IMG/VR virus record: IMGVR_UViG_3300021961_000076
Location: 1 to 64,000 of that record
Strand: one strand, 5' to 3'
Origin: a virus
Length of the DNA stretch: 64,000 bases
This document shows positions 55,618 through 64,000 of this stretch, piece by piece. Under the pieces are notes generated by a model that was given only the letters and a program-made list of their open reading frames with translations, ran no database searches and was not told where the DNA came from. A program made the position numbers and the translations under genes. Each line of letters starts with the position of its first letter. Positions within the stretch are counted from its first letter, which is position 1.

Positions 55618-55983
55618 TTAAAGTGCGTCAGTAGCAGCACTAAAATCAGGTGTAGTCTTAAGGTAAGCGTATGCTTGCTCAATCCAAGTGCTATCTGAAT
55701 CTAGATCAACTTGGAAACCAAAGTGAGTTCTAGAAAGTGACTCTGAGTGAGCATTACGAGCTTCTAAAGAGGCATAGGTTAAAACATCACCAGAAGCGTT
55801 AGCTGTCTTAGTCCATTGAGTTTCGTATACCGGCGGTACTGGTTCACCATTTTCATCAATAGATCCAGTAGACACTACTACGGGTGCTTCATATTCGTGT
55901 ACGTTATAATTTAGATTACCAATTCTATGATAAGCATCTTCAAATGTAACGCCAAATTTAGAAAAATCGCTTGTTAGTCCCAT
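55618..55983 (-). CDS. Hypothetical structural protein, 121 aa
   Basis: Starts MGLTSDFSKFGVTFEDAYHR, then IGNLNYNVHEYEAPVVV and VDLDSDSTWIEQAYAYLK. The SKFGVTFEDAYHRI beginning recalls small conserved virion proteins in flavobacterial phages. Late box 14 bases upstream. Role unknown. Confidence 0.7.
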   Translation of the reverse strand: MGLTSDFSKFGVTFEDAYHRIGNLNYNVHEYEAPVVVSTGSIDENGEPVPPVYETQWTKTANASGDVLTYASLEARNAHSESLSRTHFGFQVDLDSDSTWIEQAYAYLKTTPDFSAATDAL

Positions 55984-55997
55984 GTTGTTATTTTTAA

Positions 55998-56006
55998 TAT
56001 AAATAG
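55998..56006 (-). promoter_or_regulatory. Late-type box CTATTTATA
   Basis: Directly after the 72-aa gene stop and 14 bases before the ATG at 55983. Confidence 0.65.
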
Positions 56007-56225
56007 TTATACTTCTACCTCTACAACTTTGTACTGTCTGTCTGTAGGATCAGCAGCCTGTAATTCAGCTGCCTTAGCATCGGCTTCTGCCTGAGTATCA
56101 AACTCATCAACAGTATCGTCGTTGTTAAGTTTTTGTACCCAGATCTGTCTTTTAGCCCAGTTAGGGTCATTGGCATCGTAGCCAGCCGGAATAAGTTGTT
56201 TTAAAACTCTATAAGTTGTCGCCAT
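56007..56225 (-). CDS. Hypothetical protein, 72 aa
   Basis: MATTYRVLKQLIPAGYDANDP, then WAKRQIWVQKLNNDD and VDEFDTQAEADAKAAELQA. Helical end. Overlaps the last codons of the gene at 56209-56388. Not recognised. Confidence 0.7.
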   Translation of the reverse strand: MATTYRVLKQLIPAGYDANDPNWAKRQIWVQKLNNDDTVDEFDTQAEADAKAAELQAADPTDRQYKVVEVEV

Positions 56226-56388
56226 CGTTTAGTTTTTTATATGTAATAAGTTGATTAATATACTCCTGTCTTCTTTTGCATCCGCAATCAGACTTTCCTC
56301 TTGCTTTTGCTATTTTTTGTGCTAATCGATCTATGCCGGTAGCATGAGTGACTCTAGCAATAGTATCTCCTAACCCTTTATCTTCCAT
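56209..56388 (-). CDS. Conserved small protein with CGCKxRQ motif, 59 aa
   Basis: MEDKGLGDTIARVTHATGID, LAQKIAKARGKSDCGCKRRQ and EYINQLITYKK. The C-G-C-K-x-R-Q-E-x-x-N motif is a known small protein of many marine and other phages, with no assigned function; the two Cys might bind a metal. Overlaps the 72-aa gene by 17 bases. Confidence 0.8.
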   Translation of the reverse strand: MEDKGLGDTIARVTHATGIDRLAQKIAKARGKSDCGCKRRQEYINQLITYKKLNDGDNL

Positions 56389-56403
56389 AGTCCTTTATTA
56401 TAA

Positions 56404-57513
56404 TTATGGGTAAATATTCTGGGTGAAGTCTGCTGTAGTTACTGTTAACTCTATATTAAATCCAGTATAGTCCTCTTCTGTAGAGTTTGCTCCATTTCCA
56501 AGTTCAAAATGTACCATGTCTGAATATATGTTAGCAATGTCATTTGGATCAGGAGGAGTACCGCTGTTATAAAGTGTGCTAACGTCAGTTGTTGTTGCTG
56601 CATACATGTTTGTATAGCTTACCCATCCTATCCATCCGAGCCATACACCCGGAGCGCCAGTTGTGAGTCCTCCTAAATGTGCTTGACCTATTTTCCAATA
56701 CTGGTCTCCGGTGTAGTTTATATTCGATGGGCCGCCGTTGCCGCTGGTAGCATATGACATATTCTTTAGAGCGCTAGTGTTCCAGTACACTTTAAATTTA
56801 TCTACATTTTGTCCTTGGTTAGCATCGTATACAAAAACTAAATGTACAAATCCGTTACCGTTTGGATTACCAGGCTGGGAGTTAACGTTCCAGGTATCAG
56901 CGTCAGTTACCCCAGTTTCATTAACATTAGCACCGCTTCCGTCTAAAGGTACTTGCCATACTCTATTGTTAGCAGAACCGGAAGCGGCAGAAATAGTAAG
57001 CTGTAGGTAGTTATCTGTACCGTTGGTGTAGTAGGGAACATAGTTAATATCACAAATGTATCCGTTTGACTGATCATCAATCCACCACAGTCCATGTAGA
57101 CGTTGGTAACCTGGATCGCCGTTTGAATAGGGCCCTATACCGTCTGGTCTTACCCACATTGAAAGTGTCCATTTCTCCGTCAGGTCGGCTTGAAGTTTAG
57201 CTTCTGGGTCGTTACCTATTCGGTTGGTGCTCTGTAGCTTATCAGTACCATCTACCCCTCCATCAAAGTAGTATGAAGCAGTAGCGAATGGACATGGTGC
57301 ATCATGATCATAATTTCTCCATTCAGACATCTTAGCTGGGTTAGCAGCCAAAGGGTAAGAAGGAGAACAAATATTGATAGTAGCATACGTACCGTTCTCG
57401 GCTGGATCTAAAGAAGTAGAAGCAGCAGTATACGGACCGCTAGTATAGTTAGCTGCCTGTAACTCCTGTCTAATCTTACCTAATGATATCTCTCCTGAAC
57501 CTGGTACTGCCAT
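56404..57513 (-). CDS. LamG-type adhesin/structural protein, 369 aa
   Basis: AVPGSGEISLGKIRQELQ is a frequent N-terminal module of phage tail-associated proteins. From about residue 85 (YYFDGGVDGTDKLQ) a concanavalin/LamG fold follows: KWTLSMWVRPDGIG, FVHLVFVYDANQGQNV, KFKVYWNTSALKN, WKIGQAHLGG. Predicted glycan or surface binding. First of four LamG-type genes in a row. Confidence 0.75.
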   Translation of the reverse strand: MAVPGSGEISLGKIRQELQAANYTSGPYTAASTSLDPAENGTYATINICSPSYPLAANPAKMSEWRNYDHDAPCPFATASYYFDGGVDGTDKLQSTNRIGNDPEAKLQADLTEKWTLSMWVRPDGIGPYSNGDPGYQRLHGLWWIDDQSNGYICDINYVPYYTNGTDNYLQLTISAASGSANNRVWQVPLDGSGANVNETGVTDADTWNVNSQPGNPNGNGFVHLVFVYDANQGQNVDKFKVYWNTSALKNMSYATSGNGGPSNINYTGDQYWKIGQAHLGGLTTGAPGVWLGWIGWVSYTNMYAATTTDVSTLYNSGTPPDPNDIANIYSDMVHFELGNGANSTEEDYTGFNIELTVTTADFTQNIYP

Positions 57514-57517
57514 AATC

Positions 57518-57856
57518 TTATTCTAAATCTTGAATTGGTGCTGTCCAAGCTTCAGTAGCAAGTAAAGCAAGAATCTCTTCGTGGTTGTATTCTGTATAAG
57601 CTTCTGAATAGATAGAAGGTCTTCCGTATACTCCGGCTTCTACTGTGGTAGTTACTTCTTCTCCAGTTTCAATGTCATTATGAGTCTGAGTGTATGTCTC
57701 TTCTACTACCATTACTTCATACTTAACAAAAGTTTCACTTCCGTCTACAGAATATCTTAGAGAATCTGCTGAAGTTTCTAGAACCTGATTAAAGTCTACA
57801 TTCTCTACTTCGGTGGCTGGGATAACTAACCAGCGTCTGTTAGGAAATCTGCTCAT
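57518..57856 (-). CDS. Hypothetical structural protein, 112 aa
   Basis: MSRFPNRRWLVIPATEVEN, then a beta-rich FVKYEVMVVEETYTQTHND and ETGEEVTTTVEAGVYGRP. Four bases before the LamG gene. The RRWLVIPATEVENV start recalls small phage virion proteins next to fibres. Late box 10 bases upstream. Confidence 0.65.
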   Translation of the reverse strand: MSRFPNRRWLVIPATEVENVDFNQVLETSADSLRYSVDGSETFVKYEVMVVEETYTQTHNDIETGEEVTTTVEAGVYGRPSIYSEAYTEYNHEEILALLATEAWTAPIQDLE

Positions 57857-57866
57857 AGTGTTTTTA

Positions 57867-57875
57867 TATAAATAG
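57867..57875 (-). promoter_or_regulatory. Late-type box CTATTTATA
   Basis: Directly after the stop of the 398-aa gene and 10 bases before the ATG at 57856. Confidence 0.6.
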
Positions 57876-57876
57876 A

Positions 57877-59073
57877 TTACATGTTAAATCGGCCTTTGTA
57901 TAAATTAAAGTTGTTTCTTACCTCTATGGCCGTAAGTGCTCGGTTGTAATATTTAGCTACTGGTATTTCACCGTGGTACCACTCTCCGTATGCTCCTGAA
58001 AAGGCTCTTCTTCCTCCAATGTAGATATTAGTGACACGTGCTCCGCTTTTTGCGGATGTAACCGTATTACCTAGACTACCGTTTAAATATATACGTATAT
58101 CATCAGTTCCATCCCAAGTTCCAACTAAGTGGTAGTACACTCCTTTAGATAAACCGCCTATGTCGCACCCGCTTCCGCCAGACGCATCTCTTACATACAA
58201 TCCTACACTATCACCACCATGTTTATTAAGCCCGTACATTCCTGAGTAAGAGCTGCCATTACCAAATATATTACTCCTATACCCGTTGTCCCAAGTTGCT
58301 GTAGGATCTACCATGAATATACATTCCATAGTAAATGGTTGTGAGTAATCTGAAATTCCAACGGCGGAGATACTCATGTAGTCACTAGTACCGTCAAAAA
58401 CTTTCTGTGCACTGCTATCAAATGATACGGTTGATATGTCAATTGTTGAATTGCCTGTAAGATCTAATAAACCTTGTGTGGCTGATCGAGTGCCGTTTAC
58501 AAATGGAGTTTCATGGGATTTAGCTTCAATTTGTACGTTTGTTAATCGTAGTACAGCATTTGCGCCGTTTACTGTTACGTTGTCTATCCATTGGGTAAAT
58601 CCAACTATACCGGTAGAGTTTATAACTCCAGACCACGTCATGTGTATCTTTTGAACTGGTTTATCACTAATAGTTACCTTATCTGCTGAATCCGAACCTG
58701 CAATATGATATGGGTAGGGTCCTGTGTTTCCTTGTCCAATTGTAATAGAACTAAAGGTACAATTTGTTTCACTTACAAATTCTACATCTGCCGATATTGT
58801 AATATACGAGCCAATATAAGAAGATACACTCCAGTAAAAAGTTCTCCAAGCTGATCCTACTGCAGCACTATTTTGCTGGGTAGTTATTAGAAAAGTCTTA
58901 GTGTTACTATCTACAACACTGTAAGTACCCTGCCACCCATTTTGGGATGGAGTGTCTGTAGTTAAGTTAGTCGTAGGCTCTCCCTTATAACTATTCCTAG
59001 TATCTCCAGTATCGTATGCAAATACTAATGCATCCGTACCTGCTATCTTTCCGTATCCGTGTCTTACTGCCAT
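57877..59073 (-). CDS. LamG-type fibre protein, paralogue 1, 398 aa
   Basis: AVRHGYGKIAGTDALVFAYD and TGDTRNSYKGEPTTNL open the protein, a carbohydrate-binding-like beta domain follows (residues 60-180), then GTRSATQGLLDLTGNSTI and a LamG domain (FTMECIFMVDPTATWDNG, YHLVGTWDGTDDIRIYLNG, NIYIGGRRA, AKYYNRALTAIEVRNN). Ends GRFNM. Paralogue of the next gene; see there. Confidence 0.8.
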   Translation of the reverse strand: MAVRHGYGKIAGTDALVFAYDTGDTRNSYKGEPTTNLTTDTPSQNGWQGTYSVVDSNTKTFLITTQQNSAAVGSAWRTFYWSVSSYIGSYITISADVEFVSETNCTFSSITIGQGNTGPYPYHIAGSDSADKVTISDKPVQKIHMTWSGVINSTGIVGFTQWIDNVTVNGANAVLRLTNVQIEAKSHETPFVNGTRSATQGLLDLTGNSTIDISTVSFDSSAQKVFDGTSDYMSISAVGISDYSQPFTMECIFMVDPTATWDNGYRSNIFGNGSSYSGMYGLNKHGGDSVGLYVRDASGGSGCDIGGLSKGVYYHLVGTWDGTDDIRIYLNGSLGNTVTSAKSGARVTNIYIGGRRAFSGAYGEWYHGEIPVAKYYNRALTAIEVRNNFNLYKGRFNM

Positions 59074-59079
59074 AACTTA

Positions 59080-60279
59080 CTAAATATTAAATCTGCCTTT
59101 GATGGCGTTGAAGTTTGATTTGACCTCTGAGGCTGTGAGCGTTCGGTTGTATATTTTTGCAATAGGAAGCTCGCCGTTCATAGTTCTACTGTCTCCTCTT
59201 CCTATAGAGATAGAAGATGAGTTTTGATACGGGTTACTGGTTAATGTAGTTTCATTTTCTAAAACTCCGTTTATGTAGATTTTCCAATTATAACCACTAT
59301 CAAAAGTAGCCACTACGTGATAATACTGTCCGTTAGTAACAGTTGTAGAGGAGTATAAATTATTCTGATTTGCTGATTGGGCATCATAACATATCATGGC
59401 AATTAGGTTACCTCCAGCATTATTAGCTCTTAGTCCGTAAACAGCTCCTCCACTATATCCTCCCTCTTTTTGAAACATTACATGGTACCCACTAAATGCA
59501 GTACCGTTAGCTTTGAATACAGCTTCTAGTGTGTGAGCTGTAAGTATGTTCCAAGTAGCAGATGGAATTTGTATTATATCATCCGTACCATCAAAAGTCA
59601 TTTGTGCATTACTGTCAAATGATACGTTTGTTAGATTGATTGTTGAATTGCCTGTGAGATCTAGTAAGCCTTGGGTGGCTGATCGAGTACCGTTAGCATA
59701 TTGAGTTCTATGATCTTTTATTTCAAATTGAGCTTCATAAACATCAAATGTTTCTCCTACGTAGCTTGTGTTACTGCTTGTATTTATGCCGAAGGTAAGT
59801 ATACTAGCTCCTGTTGGATTAGATGAAAATACAAAAATATAGGTAGTTAGGTACCATCCTTGCCCTATATTAACTGTGTCTGCTGTCTCGGAAGTAAAGC
59901 TATTATTATTTCCTTCTGGGTATCCTTTATATGCTGAAACGCTTATACTTGGAGAAGTTGTTGTAGTACCGTTATACTTCCACTTAAAAGAAAACGTATA
60001 AGCTACTCCTGTGGTTAATCCACTTGGAAATATTGCTGCTCTAGCAGTGTTTACTGCATTAGTAATTGTGTACCTCTTAGCAGTAATTGATTTATTGTTT
60101 TCATTTAAGACTGTAGTATCTACAGGTCCAGATGCGTATGCGTACAGTCCGTAATTAAAAGTACCGGGTACATAGTTAGTTGTAGGCTCTCCTTTATAAG
60201 AATTGCTTACATCTCCTAAATCATAGCCAAAGACTAGATTCTCTTCTCCGTATGTATTTGGTCCTACTGCTGTTGGCAT
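59080..60279 (-). CDS. LamG-type fibre protein, paralogue 2, 399 aa
   Basis: Same plan as paralogue 1: VFGYDLGDVSNSYKGEPTTN, a variable domain, GTRSATQGLLDLTGNSTINL, then LamG (HTLEAVFKANGTAFSGYH, GQYYHVVATFDSGYNWKI, SISIGRGDSRTM, AKIYNRTLTASEVKSN) and GRFNI. A ~50-base stretch is almost identical between the two genes (about 58441-58492 and 59638-59690). Tandem duplication with a diverged middle suggests switching or mixing of host-binding domains. Confidence 0.8.
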   Translation of the reverse strand: MPTAVGPNTYGEENLVFGYDLGDVSNSYKGEPTTNYVPGTFNYGLYAYASGPVDTTVLNENNKSITAKRYTITNAVNTARAAIFPSGLTTGVAYTFSFKWKYNGTTTTSPSISVSAYKGYPEGNNNSFTSETADTVNIGQGWYLTTYIFVFSSNPTGASILTFGINTSSNTSYVGETFDVYEAQFEIKDHRTQYANGTRSATQGLLDLTGNSTINLTNVSFDSNAQMTFDGTDDIIQIPSATWNILTAHTLEAVFKANGTAFSGYHVMFQKEGGYSGGAVYGLRANNAGGNLIAMICYDAQSANQNNLYSSTTVTNGQYYHVVATFDSGYNWKIYINGVLENETTLTSNPYQNSSSISIGRGDSRTMNGELPIAKIYNRTLTASEVKSNFNAIKGRFNI

Positions 60280-60280
60280 A

Positions 60281-60952
60281 TTATTGGAATCTTGTTTTTT
60301 GTGCTTCGTAGTTTTGTAACACTTCGTCGTCCGATAAAAGCCTTGAATATGATGTATACTTTGCTATACTTCCTTCAAAGGGCCTATCGGAGGTGTTCCA
60401 AGGAGCAACCCCTAGTCGTATTACACTGCTATTAGGAGTCACCACTCCTGATCTAATGGCAGTATACTTTCTTGCATTTAGCCAAAAAGTAAGTGCTGTT
60501 CCGTTCCAACCTAAGACTATATGAGCCCAAGTATTAAATGCAACAGAAGCTATTCCTCCCCAGTCTTGGTTACTGCTCCCATACGTAACATACCCCCAGT
60601 TACTCCCGTTTATTCGTATAACTCGAGTTGCGCCATACGTACCTCCTCCTCCAAAGCCAGCTACCATTTGATCAGAACCGTCACTACTTGGTTTTACCCA
60701 AGCTTCTATAGATCCTTGTGAAGTGTGGAAGGTAGAATCTAAGCTAGAAAAATTGATATAATCGTCGGTACCGTCAAAGACCCATATCCCGTTATTACTA
60801 TTTGAAAAAGTAGCGTTAGTTATTGTGCCAGTAGGAGTACTAATCAAATCAGACACAGTAGTACCTGTCCCAGGGTATGAATTTATATCACCTGCATCAA
60901 TGGCAAAGGTTATTCCACTTGTTACTATTCTAGGATTGTGATGGAGTGACAT
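60281..60952 (-). CDS. LamG-type protein, 223 aa
   Basis: A single concanavalin/LamG domain: GITFAIDAGDINSYPGTG, NGIWVFDGTDDYINFS, QGSIEAWVKPSSDGS, NTWAHIVLGWNGTALTFWLN, SIAKYTSYSRLLSDDEVLQN. The end LSDDEVLQNYEAQKTRF repeats the LTAxEVxxNF motif of the two larger genes. One base separates it from paralogue 2; its start overlaps the S74 fibre stop (TAATG). Confidence 0.8.
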   Translation of the reverse strand: MSLHHNPRIVTSGITFAIDAGDINSYPGTGTTVSDLISTPTGTITNATFSNSNNGIWVFDGTDDYINFSSLDSTFHTSQGSIEAWVKPSSDGSDQMVAGFGGGGTYGATRVIRINGSNWGYVTYGSSNQDWGGIASVAFNTWAHIVLGWNGTALTFWLNARKYTAIRSGVVTPNSSVIRLGVAPWNTSDRPFEGSIAKYTSYSRLLSDDEVLQNYEAQKTRFQ

Positions 60953-63900
60953 TAACCTTTGAGTTTTTTAATTTCTTGTTTCAATTCATCGATCTGCTTT
61001 TGCTGCTCTTTGATTGCTTCAATCAATACAGCTGTAATGTTACCGTAAGCAACTGAATAAGTTCCTTCAGAGTCTTGAGATACTACTTCCGGTAGTACTT
61101 CTAGTACTTCCTGGGCTATAACACCGATCTTCTTCTCAGGCTCTCCTATCTTATTATACGAAACTCCTCGTAAGTTCTGTACTTTTTCTAGAGAATTTTC
61201 TAGCGTTACTACGTTTTCTTTTACTCTAGCATCTGAATAAGCGATTACATCACCTGTTGCACGGATAGTTCCAGTTACATCTAGTTTATAAGCTGGAGTT
61301 GTTGATCCAATACCTACGTTACCGTTTGGCAGTATTACAAACGTTTTTGCATAGCTAGCTACAGCTCCAGCTGCCCCAGTGGACGGAGTCATTCTTATCT
61401 GGAAGCCACCTGTTGCATCGCTGTAAAGCAGGTTAGCATAACCAGCTGCTCTGTGTCTAAAATCAGTACCGTCAAAATAAACGTTCTCTCCTATCCAAGC
61501 ATTATTTACTCCGTAAGTATATACTTCCCAGGATCCAAATTTAGCACTTTCAGTTTGACCTAGCCGTACTTCAAACTTACTATAATCACGAACACTGCAA
61601 GTACCAATACCTACCTTACTACCAGTTACTACTAAATCACACTGTCCATAAGCTCCTAATACTACTGTATTATCAGCAAACGCTTCCATAACCGGTAGAC
61701 CGGCTATAGTGTTAACACTAAATAATGAATCACTTAGATCATCGCTTACCTCAAATAATCTACCGTTATTACCATCAACGGCCATGATAGTAGTGTTGGC
61801 TGTACTACCTGATCCTGCTACTACTAGAACGTCGGCTGATCCAACTACATTAAGTTTAGCTGATGGCGATGTTGAACCGATACCTACGTTTGCAGTAGTA
61901 TCGATAGTCATAACGTTAGCAGTGTTGTTAGGGTGGAATACTATCTTACCGTTACTGTTATAGATGTTTAAGGAACTAACACCACCCCAGCTTGTATTAG
62001 CTGATCCCTGTTTAAATACTTCCCCAGTACCACTGTTGGTTGCCCATACAGTATTTGAGTATAGTGTATTACTTGAGTCACCGATAAGTACTTGTATACC
62101 GGTCGCATTGTTTTCAAACTTTGCAATGTTAACAACCGATGGAGAGAATACGTTAAGTGGAGCAGTAGCGCTAGATTTACCTATAGCTACATCTCCTAAG
62201 AAGTATGCATTACCGTTGCTATAGATTCCTGCATTGTCGACTGAAGCGCTGGTGAAGAACATATCAAAGTTCTGGTCTACTCTCCATCTATATACTCCGG
62301 CTCCGTTTGATGCTCTTATGATATTAGTATTGGTGTCTCTGTAGTTAACATCTAGAACAGATCCAGGAGATGTTAAACCAACACCTACATTACCGTTCTT
62401 ATCTATTGTAAGTCTTGCAGAAGTTGGATCTCCGCCAGCGGCTGTTGAGTTAGCAATAGTAAAGTTTCCGTAGTTTGTAGAAATGGCTCCTACCGTCCAG
62501 TTCCTTGAATCAGTTTGTCCAGAAACAGTATCATAAAAGGCTACTTGTGGAGCTGAAGCCCAGGTCTGTGAGGATGCAGCTATTGTCAATATCTTAGCTG
62601 GGCTGGTAGTACCAATACCTACGTTACCGTTACTATCTATAACAAAATCTGCAGTACCGTCTGTTACACCGCCTTGCTGTCCAATGGTTGGAGTAGTGTT
62701 AGCATCTGTAGATCTAATGATTGCAAATTTGTTAACATCAAGAGCATTAGTGATTAAGATTCTTCTAGAGCTACCAGTGTAATTTGAGTTTGCCCACAGT
62801 AATATCTGACCAAAGTCTCCGTAATAGTTTGTACCTGCATCTGTTACGTTCTTACCCTGTATTATAAGTTTTGTATCAGAGGCTGTGGTAGTACTTCCAT
62901 AAGATGCACCGATATTAACATAACTGTTTGCATCGGTTGCTAATAATGTTGTATTATGGATTTTTGCATTACCGTCTACTTCTAGAGTGTAGCCTGGGGT
63001 AGTAGTACCTAATCCTAGATTACCGTTATAGAGCAGAGTCATCGGAGTATGAACAGTAGTGGTATTTAGAGCTAATCTCCATCTTAAACTCATAGGAGCG
63101 TAAGTACTGGCTGTACCTCCGTTATCATCTTTGTACCAGGTCATATCACCGCCAAACTTATAGTAGTTTGGTCCAGCAGTTTGTAAAGCAAAGGCCTGAA
63201 TTTGGAAGATCTCGTCTCCGTTAGCTACACTTGAGTTAGCTCCTGTTGTTCCTCTGGATTTATATCCGATAATTTTAGCAGGATTAGAATCAGTAGAGGA
63301 TTGGTTTATTCCGATGTGAGGGTTTGCTGGGTTATCGCTTGTAACTAAGAAGACTGGGTTTGAGTCAAACGTCCAGGAAGCTGCAGTTGGACTAGAGTCA
63401 TCATTAGTAATAGTGAATCCTCCTGTAGTGTTTGAACTATCGCTTACTCTAAAGATAGCATTACCTTGAACATCAAGTGCTGCGGATGCTCCGCTTTTAC
63501 CTATACCTACGTTACCTCCAAATAAAGCATCTCCGTTTCTCTTCAATACCATAGGAGTCTCATAGGTACTTCCGCTGTTAAACCAGAATACCATTCCACC
63601 TCCCAGATTAGGTGTTAAGCCGAAATCTGTTTCTGCCGATCCGTAAGACATTTTCCAGGTACCGTCTACTTCTGTTCTTGCTCCGCCTCCTCCGTGTTCA
63701 AGAGCATAGCTAGAGGCTAAGTTAGCGCCGGTGCCTTTTATTAAAGACGCAGCAGTTGCTGTAGAATTATAGAGATGTAGTTTTTCAGATGGACCAGTAG
63801 TTCCAATTCCTAAGTTACCAAATGGATCTAAAGTCATCTTAGAGCTTAATCCAACGCCTGATTCTCTTACTTGGAATTTAAGTCCTGAGCTGTAGTTACC

Positions 63901-64000
63901 TGATGTACTGTTTAATTTGTACATTTTGATGATAGCACCTTCTGTGTAGTTAGTATCACCGATATACTTATATCCAAGAACAATCTGACCGCCAACACCG
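60952..64000 (-). CDS. Tail fibre with S74 autoprotease tail (5' part outside the window)
   Basis: The frame runs on past the window: the codons from 63999 down to 63925 are open and read GVGGQIVLGYKYIGDTNYTE before MYKLNSTSG, so 63924 is not the true start. About nine GNVGIGTTxP-xxKLDVxG repeats form the shaft. The last 94 residues start SDARVKEN, the Ser-Lys site of the S74 intramolecular chaperone that trims itself after trimer assembly, then IGVIAQEVLEVLPEVV and a C-terminal coiled coil. Terminal fibre or spike that binds the host. Confidence 0.9.
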   Translation of the reverse strand, partial: GVGGQIVLGYKYIGDTNYTEGAIIKMYKLNSTSGNYSSGLKFQVRESGVGLSSKMTLDPFGNLGIGTTGPSEKLHLYNSTATAASLIKGTGANLASSYALEHGGGGARTEVDGTWKMSYGSAETDFGLTPNLGGGMVFWFNSGSTYETPMVLKRNGDALFGGNVGIGKSGASAALDVQGNAIFRVSDSSNTTGGFTITNDDSSPTAASWTFDSNPVFLVTSDNPANPHIGINQSSTDSNPAKIIGYKSRGTTGANSSVANGDEIFQIQAFALQTAGPNYYKFGGDMTWYKDDNGGTASTYAPMSLRWRLALNTTTVHTPMTLLYNGNLGLGTTTPGYTLEVDGNAKIHNTTLLATDANSYVNIGASYGSTTTASDTKLIIQGKNVTDAGTNYYGDFGQILLWANSNYTGSSRRILITNALDVNKFAIIRSTDANTTPTIGQQGGVTDGTADFVIDSNGNVGIGTTSPAKILTIAASSQTWASAPQVAFYDTVSGQTDSRNWTVGAISTNYGNFTIANSTAAGGDPTSARLTIDKNGNVGVGLTSPGSVLDVNYRDTNTNIIRASNGAGVYRWRVDQNFDMFFTSASVDNAGIYSNGNAYFLGDVAIGKSSATAPLNVFSPSVVNIAKFENNATGIQVLIGDSSNTLYSNTVWATNSGTGEVFKQGSANTSWGGVSSLNIYNSNGKIVFHPNNTANVMTIDTTANVGIGSTSPSAKLNVVGSADVLVVAGSGSTANTTIMAVDGNNGRLFEVSDDLSDSLFSVNTIAGLPVMEAFADNTVVLGAYGQCDLVVTGSKVGIGTCSVRDYSKFEVRLGQTESAKFGSWEVYTYGVNNAWIGENVYFDGTDFRHRAAGYANLLYSDATGGFQIRMTPSTGAAGAVASYAKTFVILPNGNVGIGSTTPAYKLDVTGTIRATGDVIAYSDARVKENVVTLENSLEKVQNLRGVSYNKIGEPEKKIGVIAQEVLEVLPEVVSQDSEGTYSVAYGNITAVLIEAIKEQQKQIDELKQEIKKLKG

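Noticed and set aside
40688-57875. TATAAATA boxes as plus-strand T4 late promoters
   Set aside because: Read on the plus strand they would drive antisense RNA away from all genes; the minus-strand reading places each box just before a start codon.
1-64000. CRISPR arrays, insertion sequences, integrase, attachment sites, inteins
   Set aside because: No regular spacer-repeat pattern, transposase or recombinase motifs, or extein/intein breaks were seen; repeats are confined to fibre modules.

Overview
This window is part of the genome of a large tailed phage with a contractile tail (T4-like myovirus) that most likely infects a member of the Bacteroidota, probably a flavobacterium. The phage identity rests on a tail sheath, tail tube, gp26/gp51-like baseplate hub pair, tape measure protein, baseplate hub and long fibre genes, plus a T4-style replication set (DnaB-type helicase, UvsX/RecA, gp32-like SSB, 5'-3' exonuclease). 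The host assignment is inferred from Bacteroidota-type promoters (TTG, 19-20 bases, TAnnTTA), lack of obvious Shine-Dalgarno sites, lipoproteins with short lipoboxes, and a secreted protein with a type IX secretion (T9SS) sorting tail. All genes but one are on the minus strand, so transcription runs from 64 kb towards 1.

Layout. 0.1-1.2 kb: five tRNA genes (Thr, Pro, Arg, two Leu) behind their own promoter, with tiny ORFs between. 1.2-4.9 kb: small genes and a chaperone set (GroEL, GroES, Hsp20). 4.9-7.9 kb: family A DNA polymerase and a PD-(D/E)XK nuclease-like protein. 7.9-12.1 kb: a 7-deazaguanine operon (FolE, MazG-like, DpdA-like transglycosylase, formyltransferase, P-loop kinase-like protein, QueF). 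12.1-16.2 kb: Hpt and four exported proteins (outer-membrane barrel, lipoprotein, T9SS cargo, secreted nuclease), then ThyX. 16.3-19.8 kb: ferredoxin, membrane proteins, QueE, QueD, thioredoxin and QueC. 19.8-23.6 kb: small early genes, a cell-wall glucosaminidase, and one plus-strand lipoprotein gene with its own promoter and terminator. 23.6-33 kb: NrdA/NrdB and the replisome, with a second, degenerate PolA-like protein. 33-45 kb: hub, baseplate, tape measure, gp26/gp51 (apparent programmed frameshift), tube, sheath. 45-64 kb: fibres and LamG-type adhesins, ending in a fibre with an S74 autoprotease tail that runs off the window.

How it works together. FolE, QueD, QueE, QueC and QueF form an unbroken route from GTP to preQ1. 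DpdA would insert the base into DNA, and the adjacent formyltransferase suggests the final mark is a formylated dPreQ1. No QueA/tRNA-Q genes are seen here, so DNA rather than tRNA is the likely target. ThyX, NrdAB, Hpt and the MazG-like enzyme reshape nucleotide pools; ferredoxin and thioredoxin can feed electrons to QueE, ThyX and NrdAB. The exported cassette is the most unusual part: it looks as if the phage remodels the surface or surroundings of its Bacteroidota host.

Two promoter classes are visible. Twelve sites of the TTG-N19/20-TAnnTTA type serve the 1-33 kb half; a CTATTTATA-type box stands 10-70 bases in front of most structural transcription units (40-58 kb). Several promoters carry a terminator-like hairpin between their two boxes. 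There is no stretch over 300 bases without a gene or RNA; short gaps are described in the entries. Eleven small genes of 25-59 codons, plus two fibre-region ones of 49 and 59, were found by reading the gaps.
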